Position numbers and translations under genes: made by a program | Shown: one piece after another, positions 25,471 to 36,100 of the stretch | How positions within the stretch are numbered: position 1 is the first letter of the stretch | Layout: every line of letters begins with the position of its first letter | Notes under the pieces: model-generated | Told to the model about the DNA's origin: nothing | What the model saw: only the letters and a program-made list of their open reading frames with translations | The model's database searches: none | Source: Euryodendron excelsum | Lineage: Eukaryota; Streptophyta; Magnoliopsida; Ericales; Pentaphylacaceae | Reading direction: 5' to 3' | Length of the DNA stretch: 64,000 bases | Assembly (NCBI GenBank): GCA_033060915.1 | Contig: CM065396.1 | Coordinates: 2,491,001 to 2,555,000 of the forward strand

Positions 25471-25549
25471 CGTTCTTTCGTAAATATTGAAAAAGTGACC
25501 ATGGTTTAATATATATTGAATAAAATAAATACCTTTTGGTAAATGGCCC
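25444..25549 (-). repeat. Right terminal inverted repeat of the MULE
   Basis: The reverse complement begins GGGCCATTTACC and aligns with 14320-14425 over 106 bp. It is followed at once by the TGATAAATG duplication. Confidence 0.85.
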
Positions 25550-25558
25550 TGATAAATG

Positions 25559-27240
25559 GGATAGTTCATAATTAAGCCTATGTTTGTTAGGAGGAAATAA
25601 AATAGAATAGAATGGAATGGAAGTGAGAATAGGAATAGAATTGAATGAAATTGAATTGTTATTTTTATTTTCTTGTTTTTTGTTTAGTGGGCAAAATAAT
25701 ATATTTAGACATTATATATTTTGGGGCATTTGGTAACGTTGTCTGGCGGCAGTAGTGGTGGATTGTGACAACGTTCGAAGGTGGCGGTGGTGGCAGCAGC
25801 TGGTGCTGCCAAGTGGTGGTGATGGTGGCGGGGGTGGTGGCCGACAAGCGGTAGCAACCGATGTGGTGGTGGTGTTGGTAGTGGTGGGCAGTAATGGAGG
25901 TAATTTTGTATATAAGATGGTATCTATGCTAGGGATTTATATTAAAAGACATGTTTTGTGTAATGTCTTTAGTATTTATTAATAAATTAATTAATCTATT
26001 TTAATGAGAGTCTGTATGACTAATGTTTGCTTTACGTTATTTATTTAAAGATTATGCAAGTGTGTCTCTTATTTTATACAGTAGATTTGATATGTAAAGT
26101 ACGATTTACATATGGAAGATCAGATCATTAGTTTTTATTGAATATAAGCTTATCATTTACAATCTTAGATAGAATTGGATATACCATCAGTAGCACTGTA
26201 ATACAAGGTTTTAATAGGTTTGTCTTGACTATTGGGAATGGTATAGTTCCAACTCTTTGTACTAGTACACTTTGTATATATTGAACAGGACCGTGTTGAG
26301 GTAATTGTTTTTATACTGACTATATAAAATAATTAATAACTCATGATTATTATGAGTACTTATACTCTTAATCCTAATATAATAAATAGACACGTGCATG
26401 TAGTGTTTACTGTTTTAATTTATAGAAGAATGAGATTCTTTGTGGGTCAATAAACTCAGTGAGCTAGACAATAACATTACGTATATAGTGAATATTAATT
26501 ATTAATGAAATCCACGTCCCAGTATAAGAATTGATGATACCTCTTTGAGGAAGCTTATAAGTTTTGATTATGTCAAACCTTGCAGATAGATTATGAATTC
26601 GACATATTAAATAAGTTAAGTAGAAGGTCTCAAAGAATTAAATAAGTTTATTAAATTTAATTGTCAGTAATTTAATTTAATAGACTGGTATCTGTGATCT
26701 TAACGTGGAGAGATAAACAAGCATTTAACAATATGGAACTCGAAATATAATTTCTAGGATGACAGAGAGTGCAATTATAATTCTTTAGTGGTATAAATTA
26801 TAATTTACATAAATATGAATTAATCTTAGTTGGATTAGGAATCCTTATTTGTGTCGGAAACCCTAGTCATACTAATCATATGGTCCCTGCTATAACCTCT
26901 ATATATATGCACTCTATGAGCAGCTAGGGTTATAACTGATAATCTCATATACATTTTCTTGTGAGAGAAATGAACCCTAACACTTGCAAGTCCACTCTTT
27001 CTAAAGTAAAGCGTGTTCGAGAGATACAACAGAATTGAGTTCAAATAGTTTTCTTGATGCTGTTGCTTGTTGTTGGAGATCAAAGAAGAGAGATTTCAAA
27101 ATTTATACTTGTTGCTATTTGGGATCAAACTAGAGAGATCTTGAAGATATAATTCTAATAACATAAATTAGTTTCTGCTCATCAAATTAGAATTTTTGGT
27201 ATTATACGAATGCATTATAACCGGGTCGTGAAAAATTTCG
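25559..27240. repeat. Gene-free repeat: GGT-rich tract then LTR-like remnant
   Basis: 25740-25900 is a GGT/GGC-rich simple repeat. From about 26200 on, the wording parallels 4030-5100 (see that entry). It includes a TATA-like 'cctctatatatatgc' near 26898, 'cagctagggttataac', and a terminal region resembling an LTR leader. No reading frame is supported. Confidence 0.3.
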
Positions 27241-27244
27241 CAGT

Positions 27245-27650
27245 TCCTAATAATCTAAACTCTACCTCTAACTAGAGAAAGTCATCATCATTGACTCAAA
27301 ATTTTTAAAATTTTTTACAAAAATTAAAAAAATAAAAGCAAAAATAAAGGTTAAGCCTTTATAACTACTCCCCCCCCCCCCCCCCCCCCCCCCCTTCCCT
27401 CCTCTCTTCCCACCTCACCCCAGCCCATCCCAACCCAACTATAATGATGCATTGTGCTCAATGTATGAAAACAAAGCACGAAATGAAATGAAAGGGTGAA
27501 AAAAGAGGAGTTAGGGTGCCTAAATGCTCCCCCCAACTAAAATGAAAGCCTAACTAATAAAACAAAATAAAAGCAAAAATGAAAACTATCTAAACTACTC
27601 ATTGCTCCTACACAAAATTGGGGAGAGGATCATCCAATACCTTTAAATGA
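27245..27650 (-). repeat. Athila-like noncoding fragment with poly(C) tract
   Basis: A run of about 25 C at 27370-27394 and the phrase CTCCCCCCAACTAAAAT (27526-27542) match the layout at 62155-62280, next to the Athila-like pol. On the minus strand these read as poly(G) and a TTTAGTTGGGGGGAG polypurine-like tract. I infer the 3' noncoding part of a Ty3/gypsy element. No gene. Confidence 0.4.
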
Positions 27651-27829
27651 AAATTTGCTATCATCCTTTAGGTCCACTCTTAAAACTTGTGAAGAGTTCA
27701 AACAAGCATAATAATAGAAAATTTTAACATTTTTGTTGAACTCAAGGATATAACAATGAAACACACAAGGGTAAAAATGGTCATAGAAGGTAGAGGGTAA
27801 AATTCCTCTTCTTCCTGAGCATTCTGTTT

Positions 27830-28512
27830 TCAGGTTAGCTCATAGGTCATGAGAGAGCCAAAAAGTTCTTCAAGAGATAGAGTGCTGAGGTCTTTAGATT
27901 CTTGTATGACTGCCAACTTTGTTTCCCATGTCTTTGGCAGTGATCTTAGAATTTTTCTCACCTGCTCACTATTAGGATATACTTTTCCAAGAGACTTTAA
28001 ACCATTAACAATGTTAGTGAATCTAGTGAATATTTCATTTACAGACTCATCATATTTCATTCTAAATAATTCATAATTATGCATAAGAATGTTAATCTTT
28101 GACTCCTTGACGTGATTGGTCCCTTCATGAGTCACTTCAAGTCTATCCCAAATTTCTTTGACAGATTCACAAATAGAAATTCTATTGAACTCATTTGGGT
28201 TTAATGCACAATACAATAAATTCATAACTATTAGCATTCAGCTGCATAAGCCATAATTCAAATTCATCCCATTCATTTTTTGGTTTGATAACAACCACTG
28301 TTTCTATTATTTTTGTAGGGATCTTAGGACCATTTAAAATAATCCACCATAACTCATGATCTATAGATTGAATATAGATTCTTATACAGTTCTTTCAATA
28401 GTTGTAATTTGTTTCATTGAACAAAGGTGGTCTACTAGTAGATTGACCCTTACATAGAGAGCTTCCAAACATGGTTGCCATGGATCAACTTTAATGATGT
28501 TAAGCCTTTAAA
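27830..28512 (-). pseudogene. Copia gag (UBN2-type) fragment, broken
   Basis: Minus-strand gag of a Ty1/copia retrotransposon. An open stretch of 135 codons (28237-27830) reads the UBN2 region: EIWDRLEVTHEGTNHVKESK, DESVNEIFTRFTNIVNGL, LRSLPKTWETKLAVIQE. An upstream part in another frame begins at ATG about 28471 and shows FNETNYNY followed by an in-frame TGA where the family normally has Trp. A frameshift near 28240 separates the two. Protease, integrase and RT are absent downstream. Structural protein remnant only. Confidence 0.8.
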
Positions 28513-28523
28513 CTAGAGCACTA

Positions 28524-28535
28524 GCTCTGATATCA
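28524..28535 (-). other. Primer binding site of the Copia element
   Basis: On the minus strand the sequence is TGATATCAGAGC, one mismatch from the initiator-tRNA-Met primer site TGGTATCAGAGC of plant Copia elements. It lies 2 nt inside the LTR edge and about 50 bp before gag. Confidence 0.75.
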
Positions 28536-28537
28536 TT

Positions 28538-31143
28538 TGTTGGCCCAAGTAGGCAACCCAAGAGGGGGGTGAATTGGGTTTTCTAAAATTAATAGCAAAC
28601 AATACAATTAAAAACTCATCAAGTAATGTAGCAGTGGGTGATCAAACTAAAAACCAGGCAATCAAATAATAAGATGCAATAAAAGCAAGCGTTATGAGCA
28701 AGGAAGAAAAACAAAGCAAGAAATGAAGAATGAAGGCATAAGAATTTTACAGAGGTTCGGCCAACCCTTGCCCACATCCTCTCTTCCTCGATCGTCTTGA
28801 AAGTATTTCACTATGTAGAATTCCCTTACACATCTGTTGGTTTTGCTCCAAGTGCCCAGCTCATTCTTACAAGAGCTCTTCCCAAGCTCTCAAAATCTTG
28901 AGTGATTTTGTCCAAGCTTCACTCAAACTTACAAGTAATTTTGTCCAAACTTCACTCAAACTTATAAGTGTTTTTCTCAAACTACACTCAAACTCACAAG
29001 TGTTTTTCTTAAGCTACACTCAAACTCACAAGTGTTTTTCTCAAGTTACACTCAAACTCACAAGTGTTTTTCCCAAGAACACTCAAACTCACAAGTGTTT
29101 TTCCTAAGAACACTCAAACTCACAAGTTTACAAACCCACCCAACAATAGATGTAAATTATACAATGAATAACTCTCTCTCAAAGAGTAGATAAACAAATT
29201 TTTAGCTCACTTAAGAACCTCCCAAATGAATAAAAATAGAGTATAAGATGTATGAGATGAAATCTCACTTTATAGCACATGATCTTATGTTCTTCTTACT
29301 CATATATGTGTTGGGGATCTTATATATATAGTCTTGAGTTGCTTATAGCCGTTGGAGATGAATATGAGTGGTTTTTGTGGCAGATCGCACTAATACAAAG
29401 GTCAAAAAATCTAGTTGTCACTGTCGGGAGTCGACTCATTTGCTACAGGGGTCGACTCTTTTTGGTGTTTTAGTAGATTTTTCAAAGATTTATCCTGAAG
29501 GGTCAACTCCTGAGAGATAGGAGTTGACTCATTTGGCCTGATTCTAAAATTTTAACTCTCTGTCTTAATGAGTCAACTCCTGAGAAGTGAGGGGTTGACT
29601 TCTTTGGAGTTCCATTAAATTTTTCAGTCTCTGTCTCAATGAATCAACTTCTAAGCTTGAGGGGTCAACTCTTTTTAGCAAAGTCTTTAACTTTTGCAAT
29701 ATTTTTTCAATGCTTTCAAGCTTTTCAAAGATCATCCAAATAAGGCTTCTAATGCTTGAAAGGGCTTCTTCAAGGCATGTTGACTTCAAGAACACTTTCA
29801 ACTCTTCAAGATGAAATCAATTAACTTTTGATTACATTTAGAGTTCTTCAATCAACATCACTTCTTCCATGGATCTAAATTTTCTTTAAAATTTTTAAGA
29901 GAGCTTCTAAGACTTGAGATCTCTTTTCTTCAATTTATCTTCTATGCTTATTTGAATATCTCCAATCTTTTTCTTGATCTTCATCAACTTGGGATTCTTC
30001 AATCAATATAACTTCTTCCATCACCGCACTATTTTAGATTTTCTACATATCTCATTTGGCGAGAATCAAGTAATTTGTAGTTTGGGCTAGGGCCCGATTG
30101 AAGATAGACTCATGGGAGTTTTGGAAGGTTTGGAAACTTTGGATTTAAGAGTTTTGACTTGAAATGAAACTTAAAGGTTTGAAAACGTCTTTGGACATAG
30201 AACTTAAGAGATCTTTGGAATGTTTTGAAGATGTCTTTGAAATAGGACTTGGATTGTTTTTGAAAAATTTTTGAATTTGAAATTCAATGTTTTTGAAATG
30301 TCTTTAAGAGTGTTGGAATATTTTTGGAAACAACTCATGGGAGTTTTGAATGATTTTTTAAACAACTCAAGAGAGTTTTGGAAGGTTTGAAGGTTTGATT
30401 ATAGATTTTAAAAAACTTGGAGTTTGAATTGGACTAGTAATCTATTGAACTTGTCTTAGGAAAATTTTTTAAGTAGTTTTTGAATACCTTATAAATGGTA
30501 TGTGGAATATCTCAACCCTTTTAAGAGATTAGCTATGAAAAGACTAACTCCTTTAAGGTTATGAATTTTGAAAACATGTTTAGAAAAGGAGGAAGAGACT
30601 TCCCTTAGGTTTTTAAAGCTTTAGGGTTATAGAACCTTACTTGCTCCCCCTTTCTTTTGTAATTAATGCTTCAGTGGATTTGATATGGCCATGAGGATCG
30701 AGAGTCTTTATAGTGAAATGTCAACTATATTTGTTTGGTGCTAGCTCTTCGGTTTTCAAGTCTGCTTGAAATTATTTGTTGTATCAACACTTCTATTTGT
30801 ACTTGAGTCTTCAAGAATTGATTCTATGTCAACTTGAAAACTCTTTAAATGATCTTGCTTGAGTTCTTTGTTTCTTTGAATAACTTCTTGAATCATTATA
30901 AAATCTTTAGTCACTTGCATCCTTCTTTTCGATACTTGGTGAACTCTTTGAGCATCTTCAATCTATTCGAGAATAAGATTACGTTAGTAATCTTCTTGTT
31001 GGATATTTAACCGATCAGCTCAATTATTTTCTTGTTATTAAATGATTATAATTTAACCTACACACTCAATTGAAATCATTATATAACAACCGCATGGTTT
31101 TGTTATCATCAAAATCAACATAGAGATTAACTTTGAGTCAACA
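28538..31143 (-). mobile_element. Copia-type 5' LTR, about 2.6 kb
   Basis: Read on the minus strand, the LTR begins TGTTGACTC (31143) and ends GGGCCAACA (28538), so it has TG...CA ends with TGTTG/CAACA inverted tips. The start includes TTGATTTTGATGATAACAA, a phrase typical of this plant LTR type. It abuts the primer binding site and gag at 27830-28512. No 3' LTR is visible, so the element is truncated and target duplications cannot be checked. Confidence 0.6.
28905..29130. repeat. 33-bp minisatellite within the LTR
   Basis: About seven copies of 'ctcaaactcacaagtgtttttctcaagctaca' at 31-33 bp spacing, drifting toward both ends. The shift from TTGTCC to TTTCTC marks older and younger units. 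Confidence 0.85.
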
Positions 31144-31149
31144 CCAAAT

Positions 31150-32290
31150 TCAATCAAGTAGAATTAGAGAAATCATAAGACAATTCAATGAGATTCATAT
31201 ACCTACATTGAAATCCTTGAAAATCCTTGATATATTTTCATAATTGCATCGAAATAAGGACTTAGCTACTTGATTCCATAATAGAGAGCCTTAAAAAATG
31301 AAGATCTTACATTGAAATTAATAAACTATGGTGTTTGATTACAAAGAAAATGAAGAAAGTACGAGAAAGTAAAGGAAAATAGAGTTTATCTCTCTAAAAC
31401 TACTCTTAATACAAAATATCTAAGCTATCTAAGTACAAAAAATGAGAGATATGTAAAAGCTTTCCTCAAAAACGTCCAAACATGCTTTTATAGTTGATGC
31501 AAAAACAAAAATCTGTTAGGTGAGTGCTGACCAAGCGCTCGGCTAATGCTCTTAATTCACTCGGTAAAATCAGTTCTCTCAAGTTAGTGCTCCTGAATCA
31601 AATGACTAAATTGGCTTGCAGAATCTAGCGATTAGTGCAATTTTTCTGACATCCGAGCATTAGGTGATCGCTAAGTGATGTCCTATTTGGCCATTTCTTC
31701 TACAATTAAACTTCATTATTTGTAGTTAGATTAAAAAGGCATGTTTAGAACAATTTAAGGATAAAACACTAATCTAATATATAAACTAGAGCTAACAATC
31801 TACTAGTTAGGGGATTGAGATTACACTTTTAAAGTGTAATTATGGAGTGTGTCGTCCGGACGAGCCTTCGGTAACCTCTCGGACTGCTCAAACAACTAAG
31901 CAAGAGAAAATTTCAAGGTCTTTGAATCTTCAGTCGTCCGGACAGGGGTGATATCCGCCCGAATGATTGACTCTTCTTCAAAAGTCCATCTCTGTAAATC
32001 TTTGTTTCGTCTGGATGAGGGTGATTTCTGTTCGCACGGCTGATTTCTCTTCCATTTCTTTTCACTCTCTGAATCTTCAATTGTCTAAATGGGGGTGATA
32101 TCCGTCTAGAAAAGTGCTTTCTTCATGCCTTCCTTGCTCTTTCTAAAGATCCCTTTTGACTTCTATTCTTGCACAAAGTATGATACACTTTATTAGAAGT
32201 AAAACTATGCTAAATGAAACTATTTATATTTAATCTAAAACTAACGAAAGACAAATATAAGAGCTTGAATTACGATTTTGAGGTGCAGTC
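31150..32290 (-). repeat. Athila-like LTR fragment
   Basis: No gene. The minus strand holds GTGTAATC...TGTTAGCTCTAG, parallel to the block at 61755-61815 beside the Athila-like pol. It also has 'cgtccggacg' repeats at 31852-32040. I infer a solo or truncated LTR of a related Ty3/gypsy family. Confidence 0.35.
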
Positions 32291-32299
32291 ATCTACATG

Positions 32300-33044
32300 C
32301 ATATATACATACACGAGACCCGGAAACAAGCATCCTGCACAAATATTTTAAACAGTGATGGCAAAAACAAATATTGCACATGATTGATATGATACGTTCC
32401 TACAAGATGATAATGATAAATTGATGAAATTCTGATCTAAGGATTGCAAGAAGGAGGTATGGTGCCAATTTTTAAGCGGGATTGGATGTTTAATCGCTTT
32501 CCAACACATAACAGAATCCCAAATGCAAAATAAACTAAAATACTTTCAAAAGTACAACATAGTATTTTTTTCGGTAATAAATGATATTTTGAGTGATCTG
32601 TCATACCCTAAATGCTAGGTTGTGACTTCAAGTTTTTTCAAAAAAAAAAAAAAAAGGAAGCTCATATTAAAGTAAATACTCAGGGATGCGTCCTTGCATT
32701 CAAAGAATATAGATCGTATAGTAGCATGTAGACTTGATTCTGACCCATATTACTGATGCGTCACTAATCATAAGGATAAATATTGTTAAAATCCTTTTAC
32801 GAAAAGAAAGAGGCACATTTAAAATGTGAAATCTTTATTTCATCCCATCTTAAATCTCTTCAATTTCAAAATTTCTGAAGATTTACAAATTTTTTCATCC
32901 AAACATACTGTTAAAGAATTGAATTTAAGATTTTTTTTTTCATCCAAACAGGCGTAAATTCAAGATATACTTATTCTTCTTCTTTCTTTCTTTTTTTTTT
33001 TTTTTCTTTAACAATTACCTATAAAAAGGTGCGTTTTAAAAACC
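32300..33044 (+). promoter_or_regulatory. Upstream region of the release factor gene
   Basis: No gene is seen. It is AT-rich with long T tracts (32932-32942, 32990-33005). A TATA-like CTATAAAAAGG lies at 33020-33030, about 85 bp before the main ATG. CT repeats occupy 33098-33111 just before it. Confidence 0.4.
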
Positions 33045-33113
33045 ATGGTCCTTGATCTGGCCTCTCTTAAGCATTTTGCTAGCTTATCCGCTCATCGCTC
33101 TCTCTCTCTCTAG
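33045..33113 (+). other. Possible 22-codon upstream ORF
   Basis: ATG at 33045 in an excellent context (AAACCATGG) opens 22 codons to TAG 33111-33113. It ends one base before the main ATG at 33115, which allows reinitiation control. If transcription starts downstream of 33045, as the TATA position permits, the uORF would not be in the mRNA. Confidence 0.35.
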
Positions 33114-33114
33114 C

Positions 33115-36100
33115 ATGGCACAGGCCATGGAGGGTCTTGTGCAAAGCCTCACAATGCCTTCTAACCACCTGCTGCGATCACTCTGCTGCTCAACAACATC
33201 TACAACAACAATCCTAGTATCAGCCAAACCGCGTAGACTACCACATGTTCTCCACTACTCAGCAAAGCCCACTTCCTATCTTCATTGTCACCATCCTATT
33301 TCTTCTCCACCTTCAGCCTTCGGTTTCTCCACAAATCTCTCGCTCCCTTGCCGTTTTACTTCAACTGGTGCGTGAATTTCAAGTTGTTCCTTCTTTAGTT
33401 GTCTAATTGAGTGTAAATTTCTCTATGTATATGCAGCTTCGTGGGTTGTAATTGAATTTCAAGTTATTCCTTCTTTAGTTGTCTAATTGAGTGTGAATTT
33501 CTCTATGTTGTCTAGTTGAGTGTGAATTTCTCTGTATGTGCAGCTTCGTGGGTTGTAATTGAATTTCAAGTTATTCCTTCGTTAGTTGTCTAATTGAGTG
33601 TGAATTTCTCTATGTGTATGCAGCTTCGTGGGTTGTAATTGAATTTCAAGTTGTTCCTTCTTTAGTTGTCTAATTGAGTGTAAATTTCTCTGTGTATATG
33701 CAGCTTCGTGGGGTTTCCTCTGCTATTTCTCTGTCACCCACTGTAGTTTACTTCAATTTTGCTGAAGAATTTGCGAGTTTTGTTCCATAGGTGTAGAATT
33801 TAAAGGGGTATTAATTCAATTCTTAGAGTATAGCTAACTTAAATTTTGGGAGAAAATGTGTGGGCGTTACTCCATGTGTAGAATTTGGATGCTTTTTACT
33901 CGTTTTCTTCTTTTATTTAATTTATTGATGTTCAATTTCCTTCTTAAGTTATGCAAAATTGTTTTTGTGCTTCGCTTAGGAGAAAATTTCAATTATGAAG
34001 GTTGAATAATGGTTCACCTTTCTTGCTGTATTGGAGTTTATTTTGGATTTTGACTTGTTTCTATGGTACATTGTCAAATTTTGGTTTTTGCTGATTTATT
34101 GATTATTATGTGGGTTTGGCTCAGTTTTACTTGCAACACCGGACAGTCAATTGAGTGTGGGAGACAGCACCGAATCAAGTGAATGGGCAATGCAAGGTAT
34201 GTTTATTTGAATTTTAGTCTTTTTTAAAGAAGTTTACAAATTGTCTGATGATACAATGTTTGCTTGTCTGACTTGATGATTGTATGTGCCAAGCTTCTTA
34301 CCAATACGAGATAGATGACAATGCATATTGAGAGGTTCTGAAACTTGTATGCGTGCATACTGTTTTGTGCTTAGGTGATATCGTATTTGGCATGTCTCTG
34401 GAGTGGCTTTTTCACATTCTGTTTCTGTTGGTGATATATTGGTTAGAAGCAGTTGCAAAAAATTAGTAAAGAGATGCAGATTGTGAAGAGGATAGGGCTG
34501 AAGATGTACAAGTGGCTATTAATCCTATGCTTTTGAACGAGAATGAAGGTCATTGTCAAATGATATGTGCATGTCATATACAAGAAACCCCAATATTTGT
34601 ACCTTCGCATGGTAGTAATACATAAAATCTAGAAGGCATGAATGTGGCTGCATGGCCTTCTTGCATTTAATACGAATTCCAAAAGTCAAGTTGACTATCT
34701 TCTTAGTTTCTTGAACTATTATTAAATTCATGCATTCTTGCATTTTCAATATTTCATACATGTAATTTTTAAACAAAATGGTTAAAATTCATGCCATTGT
34801 ACATTGTATTCACCAAAATTTAGATAACATGCATCTTCACTATCTTCTCAATTATTTCAATTATTAATTTAAGTGTTGTGACATGTGGCATACTATGGTT
34901 TTAATTTTTTTTAGTTTTTTTAATCTATCTAGATTCTCCTTCCTATGTGGATTAATAAATAATTATGAAATATATATATTTTAAACTATTTACAATTTAT
35001 TTTTAGATGAAATGGATCGAAATTTAGTAAGAATTCTTTAAGACTCATTTTCGAAATTATTCAAATTCTCTTTTCAAAGATACATTTTTAGATTCTTAAA
35101 ATTCAATGAGAATTTTGAGAGAGTTAACTATCTTCTTAACTTCATCAACTATAAACTTAAATTCATGCTTTTTTCATACCTATAATAATTATTCGTACAC
35201 ATATTTTTTAGAAAGATTTATTTTTTAAATTTATTTATGCTACCATCCATTGCATTCATTATATTCATATGATATGCATCTTTACAATATTGATAATAAA
35301 CATAGAAAAAAAAAATCATGTGCATCGCACGGGCATAAAACCAGTATATAGATATACATGGCTGAATCTTACTCCCATGGAAGAATATAGCTATGGCCGC
35401 CTTAGTCACATGCACATGGTCAGTAACTATTCCTCAGTATTTCCAGTAAGTCATAAATATTTATTGATTAACAGGGGCAAACAATAGTTAATGTCCTTTT
35501 TTTTATTTTATTTTATGTATTTTCATATATTTTGATTTTGGAGTTGGCAACTACCCCCTTAAGAATCAGCAAAATTACAATCCTTGGACACAACCATAGT
35601 GAATTCTGAAGGGAGATCCTCTATCCACACACCTTTTTCTTCAATGTCACAAGCAGAACTAGCTATTACATTAGCTGCTTGATTTTCTATCCTGCCAATA
35701 TGAGCACATTTGGCTAGTTTAAATAGCTTTGACAGTCCTGTAATATTTTTTATAGTATTACCTATAAGAGACACGTCTTTTTATCCCTAGGTGCCACTGT
35801 CATCACCCTTAAGCTATCCCCCTCAACCTCTAACTCATATATCCTAATGTCCAGATAAAATATAATGCAATATATCAATGCCAAAGCCTCCACATGATCC
35901 ACTTCTATGTTACCTGGACTCTTCATTTTGGAGCAGATTACCCGTGTCGACACGACACAACATGGGTGTGGGTATGGGATCCGTATCAGACGCTACTCTT
36001 TTCCTATCGGACACAGCTGTCTTGGTCGAGCATCATCATAGAGTCCATTGACTTTCTCCATTGACTGTCAAGGCTCATATATTGTATACGCTGCTGTAAA

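Larger units (their letters stand above)
14311..25558. mobile_element. Complete Mutator-like element with three genes (14320-25549) plus 9-bp TSDs
   Basis: Element 14320-25549 (11,230 bp) is flanked by perfect 9-bp copies of TGATAAATG at 14311-14319 and 25550-25558. Nine-base duplications are diagnostic of Mutator insertions. The ends are inverted: left GGGCCTTTTAC, right (reverse complement) GGGCCATTTAC. They align over 106 bp (14320-14425 with 25444-25549), through a shared AATATATATTAAAC block to GATGACGTTTT. Inside lie subterminal TGACG arrays, a 177-bp satellite array, a PMD gene (minus), orfX (plus) and MURA (minus). All three genes carry nonsense codons but no frameshift, so the copy is intact in structure and probably dead in coding capacity. 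Confidence 0.92.

Noticed and set aside
28905..29130. Regular 33-bp repeats that could suggest a CRISPR array
   Set aside because: Units are contiguous with no unique spacers, the genome is eukaryotic, and the array lies inside a retrotransposon LTR.
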